Assembly: GCF_008831285.2 (NCBI RefSeq) | Contig: NC_045149.1 | Coordinates: 8,706,417-8,770,416 of the forward strand | Direction of reading: 5' to 3' | Source of the DNA: Nymphaea colorata | Taxonomy: Eukaryota; Streptophyta; Magnoliopsida; Nymphaeales; Nymphaeaceae | Length of the DNA stretch: 64,000 bases | Shown here: piece by piece, positions 58,313-64,000 of the stretch | Layout: every line of letters begins with the position of its first letter | Position numbering within the stretch: the stretch's first letter is position 1 | Program-made: the position numbers and the translations under genes | The notes under the pieces: model-generated | Seen by the model: the letters and a program-made list of their open reading frames with translations, nothing else | Database searches by the model: none | What the model was told of the DNA's origin: nothing

Positions 58313-61300
58313 ATGGAATATCATCGTAAGGGTAAGAAGCGAGCTGGGCCGTCCACAGAGGCACAGAGAGAGCCTAGTCCGGCCCATTCTGATGCGCATA
58401 CCCCACGCGACGACAGTACGTCAGGGCACCAGTATGCCCAATTGGGTGGGGGTGCTCAAACCCCACTGAGGCAGACTCCACCTGTGGATCAACAGTCTAT
58501 TTTGCTGACCACGTTGCAAACACTGACCTCCCTTGTGCAGTCCATGGTCAGTAACCAGAGGAGTAATGCATCTCCTTCCAGAGACACCACTGCGCCACTT
58601 AAGGAGAAGGCATCAGCGGTGTCGTTTCAACAGTTCATGGCGATGCAGCCGCCTATCTTTTCAGGAGGGTGCAGTCACGATAAGGCAAAACAGTGGATTG
58701 AGGAAGTTGAACGCATCTTTGTGCTTCTGAAGATGCCTGAGGAAGACAAAGTGAACTATGGCACTTACCTGCTGAAAGGTGATGCCATGGATTGGTGGAA
58801 ATCAACTCTTGAGATCCGGTATGCAGGCCAACCGTCAATTTCTTGGAAGCAGTTTAGAGATTCCTTCCTCAACACCTACTACCCAGTGCATGCTAGAGAC
58901 AAGAACATGCAAGAGTTTCTTGATCTACAGCAAAATCAAATGAGCTTGGAGGAATATATTACAAGATATCGACACTTGGAGGCGTATTGCCCACACTTCT
59001 ACACCACAGACGGAGCTAGAGCAGGTAAGTTTGTGCGCGGTCTGCGGGAGGGACTGCGAACCAAAGTTTTGACGAGCAGACCTCGTGACTTGGACGAGGC
59101 GGTCACTATGGCAAGATGTATAGAAGAAGACTGGGCGAGGACACAGAAGGATCACCAGAAGAAAGCAAGCCAGCATTCACAAGGTGGACGAACCCAGGAC
59201 CACTTTGCAGGCAGGACAAGGCCTTATGAGAGGCGGGATGATCGAACTTTCAGACGGAACCAGCCAACCCGTAGTGAGGCCACCCAGGGGTCAGTGGCTA
59301 CTCCGACTTCTCAGAGGTGCCCTACTTGTTCGCGTGTGCACCCTGGAAAGCCGTGCTATCGAGAGATCGGAGCTTGCTTACACTGTGGAAGGATGGGGCA
59401 CTTTATCAAGGATTGTCCCTTAAGGAAAGAAAGAGAGTTGAAGAAGCCAGAGGCCGGTCCTTCTAGCGCACGACAGACGACTGGACGTGTCTATGCTACT
59501 ACCGTGGAGGAGCTTCAGGCACACGACCTTGTTGAAGGTACTTTACTTGTTGGTTCTCATATTGCTAGAGTGTTGTTTGATGCTGGGGCGACCCATTCAT
59601 TTATATCTAGTCGATTTGCTACTTCACTAGAAGTGCCTGCTAGGAAGATGCCGTATGTTCTGAAAGTTGTTAGCCCTATGCATGCTCAAGAGTCGTGTAG
59701 TGAGTATCTATCTGATGTGGACGTGGAGATCCATCAACATCACTTACATGCACAGTTGGTGATCATGAGTTTTAACGAATTTGATGTGATTTTGGGCATG
59801 GATTGGTTATATGCACATTATGCTAATATAGATTGCAGGAAGAAGCAGATACAGTTGTTGACTGATGAAATGCAACCTGTGGAGTTCCATGCTCGTAAGG
59901 CCAGTCGAACTGATAAGATAATGGTGTCTGCATTGAAAGCTAAACGATTGATAGAAAATGGAAGTGTTGCCTTCTTGGTCAATGTGTTGACCAATGAGCC
60001 GGAACCGGTGAGGTTACCGGATGTGGCAATTGTGAGTGAGTACCCTGATGTGTTTTCGGAGGAACTGTCAAGTTTGCCTCCAACACGAGAAGTGGAGTTC
60101 AAGATAGAGTTGTCACCAGGGACAGCTCCTATTTCTAAGGCACCCTATCGTATGGCACCAGCAGAGTTAGAAGAATTGAGGAAGCAATTGCAGGAGCTCT
60201 TAGACAAGGGCTTCATCCGACCTAGTGTGTCACCATGGGGAGCACCAGTGTTGTTTGTGAAGAAGAAAGATGGGACAATGCGTTTGTGTATCGACTACCG
60301 CATGTTGAATCAAATCACCATCAAGAATAAGTATCCGCTTCCTAGAATTGAAGACTTGTTTGATCAGCTTAAGGATGCAAAGGTTTTCTCCAAGATCGAT
60401 CTGAGGACAGGTTATCATCAACTCTTGATACGGGAGGAAGATGTTGCTAAGACTGCATTTCGAACCAGATATGGGCACTATGAATTCAGGGTCATGCCTT
60501 TTGGGTTGACCAATGCTCCCGCAGCGTTCATGGACCTCATGAATCGGGTTTTCCAAGAGTTCTTGGACCGATTTGTTATTGTTTTTGTGGATGATATTTT
60601 GGTGTACTCAGAGAGTGTGACAGAGCATAGAGATCACTTGAGAAGTGTATTGGGTCTTTTGCGCAAGCATAAGTTGTATGCCAAGTATTCAAAATGTGAA
60701 TTTTGGCTAGAGAAGGTAAACTTTCTGGGTCATGTAATCTCTAAGGATAGAGTATCCGTCGATCCGGCTAAGGTGTCAGCTGTGCAGGACTGGAGGACGC
60801 CATGCAGTGTAACCGAGGTTAGAAGCTTTTTGGGATTGGCAGGATATTATCGCAGGTTCATACAAGACTTTTCGAAAATAGCGACACCAATGACTAAGCT
60901 ATTGAGAAAAGGAGTGAAGTTTATTTGGAATGAAGAGTGTGAGAGGAGTTTTCAAACTCTGAAGGACAAGCTTACTGCTGCTCCTATTCTGACGCTTCCA
61001 TCAGGTCATTCGGGTTTTGTACTGTACACAGATGCATCAGGAATCGGTTATGGTTGTGTGCTGATGCAAAATGGCCGTGTGGTGGCTTATGCATCAAGGC
61101 AGTTGAAGACACACGAACAACACTATCCCACTCACGATTTGGAGTTGGGAGCAGTTGTGTTTGCACTAAAGATTTGGAGGCATTATCTCTATGGGGCAAC
61201 ATTTGAAGTGTTTACAGATCACAAGTCTTTGAAATATATATTCTCTCAAAGTGATCTTAATTTGAGGCAAAGAAGATGGATTGAATACCTAAAAGATTAT

Positions 61301-62914
61301 GATTTCACGATATCATATCATCCAGGTAAGGCGAATGTGGTGGCTGATGCTTTGAGCAGGCAAGCTAAGGCAACGATGTATAGTATGTTAGCATGTTCTT
61401 GGAATTTGTTACAAGATGTGATAGCATGGCAACCTTACCTTTGTGGCGAGAACAAAGCAACGATGAGTGCCGTGATACAACACCCTTTGATGGAAGAGCT
61501 TGTATTGAAGCAAAAGGAAGATCCTGATTTTGCTAAGAACGTGGAAGAGTGTAAGAAGGTAGATGCTTTCTGGCATCAAGATGAAGAGGGTTCATTGTGG
61601 TTTCGACATAGATTGTGGGTCCCTAGAGATGAAGGGGTGAAGCGACGGTTGCTTGATGAAGCTCATAAATCTAAGTTTTCTATACACCCTGGCAGTACAA
61701 AGATGTTTCAGGATATGAAGAGAAATTTTTGGTGGCCTGGAATGAAGCGTGAAATTGCAGAATATGTGGCAAAGTGCTTGGTTTGCCAACAAGTAAAAGC
61801 AGAGCATCAACGGCCCGGAGGCTTGTTGCAGAGAATCGATATCCCGGTGTGGAAATGGGAAGACATTACAATGGATTTTGTAGTTGGATTGCCTCACACC
61901 CGAAGACAGCATGATGCCATATGGGTGATTGTTGATCGACTGACGAAGTCCGCTCATTTTCTGTCTATTAGAATTAATCAGTCTTTGGAAAGTCTCGCAG
62001 AGTTATATATTGGCGAGATAGTGAGATTGCATGGTGTGCCAAGGTCTATCATTTCGGATCGAGATCCACGTTTTACCTCTAGATTTTGGGGGCATTTGCA
62101 GAAGGCTTTGGGTACCAAGCTTAAGCTAAGCACAGCGTTCCACCCCCAAACTGATGGGCAATCGGAGAGGACCATTCAGACCTTAGAGGACATGTTGCGT
62201 GCTTGTGTCTTAGAGTGGAAAGGAGAATGGGACAAACATGTGAAACTGGCAGAATTTGCATATAATAACAGTTACCACTCTAGTATTGGGATGGCACCTT
62301 TTGAGGCTTTGTATGGAAGGCCGTGCAGATCGCCAGCTTGTTGGACCGAATTGGGTGATGGAAAAATCGAAAACCCTTTAGTTTTGCAACACTACACCGA
62401 CCAAGTGCAATTGATAAGGAAAAAGTTGTTGACTGCTCAGAGTAGACAGAAAAGCTATGCCGACATTCGTCGTAGAGAATTGACTTTTGAGGTGGGTGAT
62501 CATGTGTTTTTGAAGATTTCCCCTACTAGAGGTGTTTTTCGTTTTGGTGTGAAGGGAAAGTTGAGCCCGAGGTTCGTAGGACCTTTTGAGATATTAGAGA
62601 AGATTGGCGAGGTGGCCTATAGATTGGCACTACCACCAGACTGGAGTCATGTTCATGACGTTTTTCATGTTTCCATGCTTCGAAAGTACGTACCAGATCC
62701 GACACATGTGATTGATTTTCAAGGTATTCAGGTGCAAGATGATCTGACAATGGAAGAAAAACCTATCAGAATTGTGGATCGAAGAGAGCAAGTGCTTCGC
62801 ACAAAGAGAATCCCTTTAGTGAAGGTGGAATGGCAGTACCATGGATTGAAGGAGAGCACATGGGAACCTGAGGAGGACGTGCGGAAGAGATATCCGCACT
62901 TGTTTTTGCAGTGA
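58313..62914 (+). CDS. Gag-Pol polyprotein of a Tekay chromovirus
   Basis: A single uninterrupted frame of 1533 residues. It contains a Gag helical region (about 110-290), then a zinc knuckle [14 protein letters not shown] near residue 360. The aspartic protease motif [11 protein letters not shown] is near 425. Reverse transcriptase follows, with LCIDYRMLN and FVDDILVYS, then RNase H ([21 protein letters not shown]). The integrase has an HHCC zinc domain (H-x-H... CLVCQQ) and DDE residues ([24 protein letters not shown]), then a GPY-like region. The end is a chromodomain ([18 protein letters not shown]), which targets integration to particular chromatin. I chose the ATG at 58313 over 58220 because the added upstream residues are hydrophobic and look like leader sequence. 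All catalytic motifs are intact, so the element may be autonomous. Confidence 0.95.
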   Translation: MEYHRKGKKRAGPSTEAQREPSPAHSDAHTPRDDSTSGHQYAQLGGGAQTPLRQTPPVDQQSILLTTLQTLTSLVQSMVSNQRSNASPSRDTTAPLKEKASAVSFQQFMAMQPPIFSGGCSHDKAKQWIEEVERIFVLLKMPEEDKVNYGTYLLKGDAMDWWKSTLEIRYAGQPSISWKQFRDSFLNTYYPVHARDKNMQEFLDLQQNQMSLEEYITRYRHLEAYCPHFYTTDGARAGKFVRGLREGLRTKVLTSRPRDLDEAVTMARCIEEDWARTQKDHQKKASQHSQGGRTQDHFAGRTRPYERRDDRTFRRNQPTRSEATQGSVATPTSQRCPTCSRVHPGKPCYREIGACLHCGRMGHFIKDCPLRKERELKKPEAGPSSARQTTGRVYATTVEELQAHDLVEGTLLVGSHIARVLFDAGATHSFISSRFATSLEVPARKMPYVLKVVSPMHAQESCSEYLSDVDVEIHQHHLHAQLVIMSFNEFDVILGMDWLYAHYANIDCRKKQIQLLTDEMQPVEFHARKASRTDKIMVSALKAKRLIENGSVAFLVNVLTNEPEPVRLPDVAIVSEYPDVFSEELSSLPPTREVEFKIELSPGTAPISKAPYRMAPAELEELRKQLQELLDKGFIRPSVSPWGAPVLFVKKKDGTMRLCIDYRMLNQITIKNKYPLPRIEDLFDQLKDAKVFSKIDLRTGYHQLLIREEDVAKTAFRTRYGHYEFRVMPFGLTNAPAAFMDLMNRVFQEFLDRFVIVFVDDILVYSESVTEHRDHLRSVLGLLRKHKLYAKYSKCEFWLEKVNFLGHVISKDRVSVDPAKVSAVQDWRTPCSVTEVRSFLGLAGYYRRFIQDFSKIATPMTKLLRKGVKFIWNEECERSFQTLKDKLTAAPILTLPSGHSGFVLYTDASGIGYGCVLMQNGRVVAYASRQLKTHEQHYPTHDLELGAVVFALKIWRHYLYGATFEVFTDHKSLKYIFSQSDLNLRQRRWIEYLKDYDFTISYHPGKANVVADALSRQAKATMYSMLACSWNLLQDVIAWQPYLCGENKATMSAVIQHPLMEELVLKQKEDPDFAKNVEECKKVDAFWHQDEEGSLWFRHRLWVPRDEGVKRRLLDEAHKSKFSIHPGSTKMFQDMKRNFWWPGMKREIAEYVAKCLVCQQVKAEHQRPGGLLQRIDIPVWKWEDITMDFVVGLPHTRRQHDAIWVIVDRLTKSAHFLSIRINQSLESLAELYIGEIVRLHGVPRSIISDRDPRFTSRFWGHLQKALGTKLKLSTAFHPQTDGQSERTIQTLEDMLRACVLEWKGEWDKHVKLAEFAYNNSYHSSIGMAPFEALYGRPCRSPACWTELGDGKIENPLVLQHYTDQVQLIRKKLLTAQSRQKSYADIRRRELTFEVGDHVFLKISPTRGVFRFGVKGKLSPRFVGPFEILEKIGEVAYRLALPPDWSHVHDVFHVSMLRKYVPDPTHVIDFQGIQVQDDLTMEEKPIRIVDRREQVLRTKRIPLVKVEWQYHGLKESTWEPEEDVRKRYPHLFLQ

Positions 62915-62951
62915 GGTATGATCTAATTTCGAGGACGAAATTTTTTTTGTT

Positions 62952-62963
62952 AGGAGGGTAGGA
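62952..62963 (+). other. Polypurine tract
   Basis: AGGAGGGTAGGA directly before the 3' LTR; it primes plus-strand DNA synthesis during reverse transcription. A GAGGACGAAA and T-run precede it, as in many Tekay elements. Confidence 0.85.
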
Positions 62964-64000
62964 TGTAACGCGCGGCGTTTGGGCGGAGCGGGTCGGGTCA
63001 GGGTCCAGACCCGGACCCTAGCCCCACGCGAGAGGAGCCCGACGCTGTCCCTCCTCCCTCGCATTCTCTTCTCCTTCGCTTTCCTCTTACCGTCTCTTCC
63101 TTACCCACGACCGGAGCTCAGGGAAGAAGGCGACGGCGACGGCGGCGGCGGCGGCGACGACGGCGGCGTTGAGGTGAACCCTGTCGTCCCCTGCCTCTTC
63201 CTCTCTTCTCTTTTCTTCTCCTTCCCGTTTTCTTTCCCTTCTCCCTCTCCCACCGTCTCTCGTCTCCCCTCTCCACCGAACGACTCTCCCTCTCCCACTG
63301 TCACTCGTCTCACTCTCCACCGTCTCTCTCTCTTCTCTCCCGTCCTCTCCCCTCACTGCCTTCTTTTCCCCTTTTGACCGAACCCTCTCCCCATTTTCTG
63401 CTCGTTTTCTATTTTTCTCCAATCAAGTACTTTCTCTCACTGATTTTCACTGTGCTATCACTGTTGGATCCGTTTTCAGCTTGGGGATTTGTCTTCCCCC
63501 TCGTAACAGCAATTAGAGAAGGCCTTGGTAGTGGCGGCATTGGAGGATTTTAGCCGTTTGGGGACCACTTGGACGCGTGAGGTGGCTGCCGGGAGGATTA
63601 CAACAGTTTAGACCTTCAATCGGGGTGAGCAAGGCGAAATTGAACCTATTTTATGATATATTTCTCTTTGGAACGCTCATAATTATTGGTTGAGCATGCT
63701 AGAGCTTTGAATTGATTATTTGGAACGCATGTTAGTGTTTTCGTTTTTGGGGAAAGCTTGCGATTATGTTGGGAAGCGAAGATTCATATTTTGGATGATC
63801 ATTTAAGCATGATAGATTAATTTTCGAAGCATTAGGGGAGACATGGTAGAGTTTGTGAGGTTGTGGGGAAGATTTAGGACCGTTTTAGTGAGCCTGTAGC
63901 ACGCGTTTTTGTGAACGGGTGCATCTTGGAGTTAAATAGGGATAACGTACATAAGTTGGAAGTATCTTTGGGGTAGACGCCTTGATTTAAGAAAAAGGGA
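62964..64000 (+). repeat. Gypsy 3' LTR, truncated by the window
   Basis: The first 1037 bases of the second LTR, apparently identical to 55161-56197. The remaining roughly 1.9 kb lie outside the window. Confidence 0.95.

Larger units (their letters stand above)
55161..64000 (+). mobile_element. Tekay-type (chromovirus) Ty3/Gypsy retrotransposon, runs off the window
   Basis: Element layout: 5' LTR 55161-58082, primer-binding site 58087-58099, gag-pol 58313-62914, polypurine tract about 62952-62963, 3' LTR from 62964 and cut by the window end. The LTRs begin TGTAAC and the complete one ends GTGACA. The two LTR copies are offset by exactly 7803 bases and no difference was noticed over the 1037 bases that can be compared. 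Inserted within the minus-strand Copia element. The right-hand target duplication lies outside the window. Confidence 0.95.

Noticed and set aside
59818-62750. Minus-strand frames opposite gag-pol
   Set aside because: Antisense shadows of an intact polyprotein.

Overview
The window is nuclear DNA of a flowering plant. The evidence is a seven-exon nuclear-encoded chloroplast protein, long introns, abundant (AT)n and (GA)n microsatellites, and plant-type hAT, PIF/Harbinger, Copia and Tekay-type Gypsy elements. The sequence alone does not fix the species. No bacterial operon, CRISPR array or tRNA/rRNA gene was seen.

Four host genes are recognisable. (1) A FAM175/Abraxas-like MPN-domain protein on the minus strand (first exon 6721-7659). 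(2) PAO, pheophorbide a oxygenase of chlorophyll breakdown, plus strand, seven exons from 12943 to 18316, giving a complete 538-residue protein. (3) An RMD5/GID2-type E3 ubiquitin ligase, minus strand, with an intronless 385-codon reading frame at 19012-20169, convergent with PAO. (4) The C-terminal 284 residues of a SHOOT GRAVITROPISM 6 (SGR6)-like HEAT-repeat protein, minus strand, nine exons from 52999 down to 47146; its 5' part must lie beyond the window. These genes share no evident pathway.

The rest is mobile-element territory. The segment 29.3-36 kb holds a hAT element (29333-32740) with a perfect 8-bp target duplication but a decayed transposase. Next to it is a spliced PIF/Harbinger (ALP1-like) transposase gene (34406-35839) that appears intact, with all three catalytic acidic residues and an unusual five-unit heptad repeat near its N-terminus. 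The SGR6 locus has a nested insertion upstream of the visible exons: a Copia element (54214-55160) was itself split by a very young Tekay-type chromovirus (from 55161) with a 1533-residue gag-pol frame and LTRs that look identical over the visible 1037 bp. Smaller items are several hAT-type MITEs with target duplications, a fold-back element, a tRNA-derived SINE relic, a Copia integrase relic, a LINE relic, and a decayed reverse transcriptase/RNase H piece of endogenous-pararetrovirus type (22898-23139, minus).

The best candidates for something new are the heptad-repeat PIF/ALP1-like gene and the hAT element with 34-bp palindromic subterminal repeats. The short MITE family present as two copies at opposite ends of the window also deserves checking.
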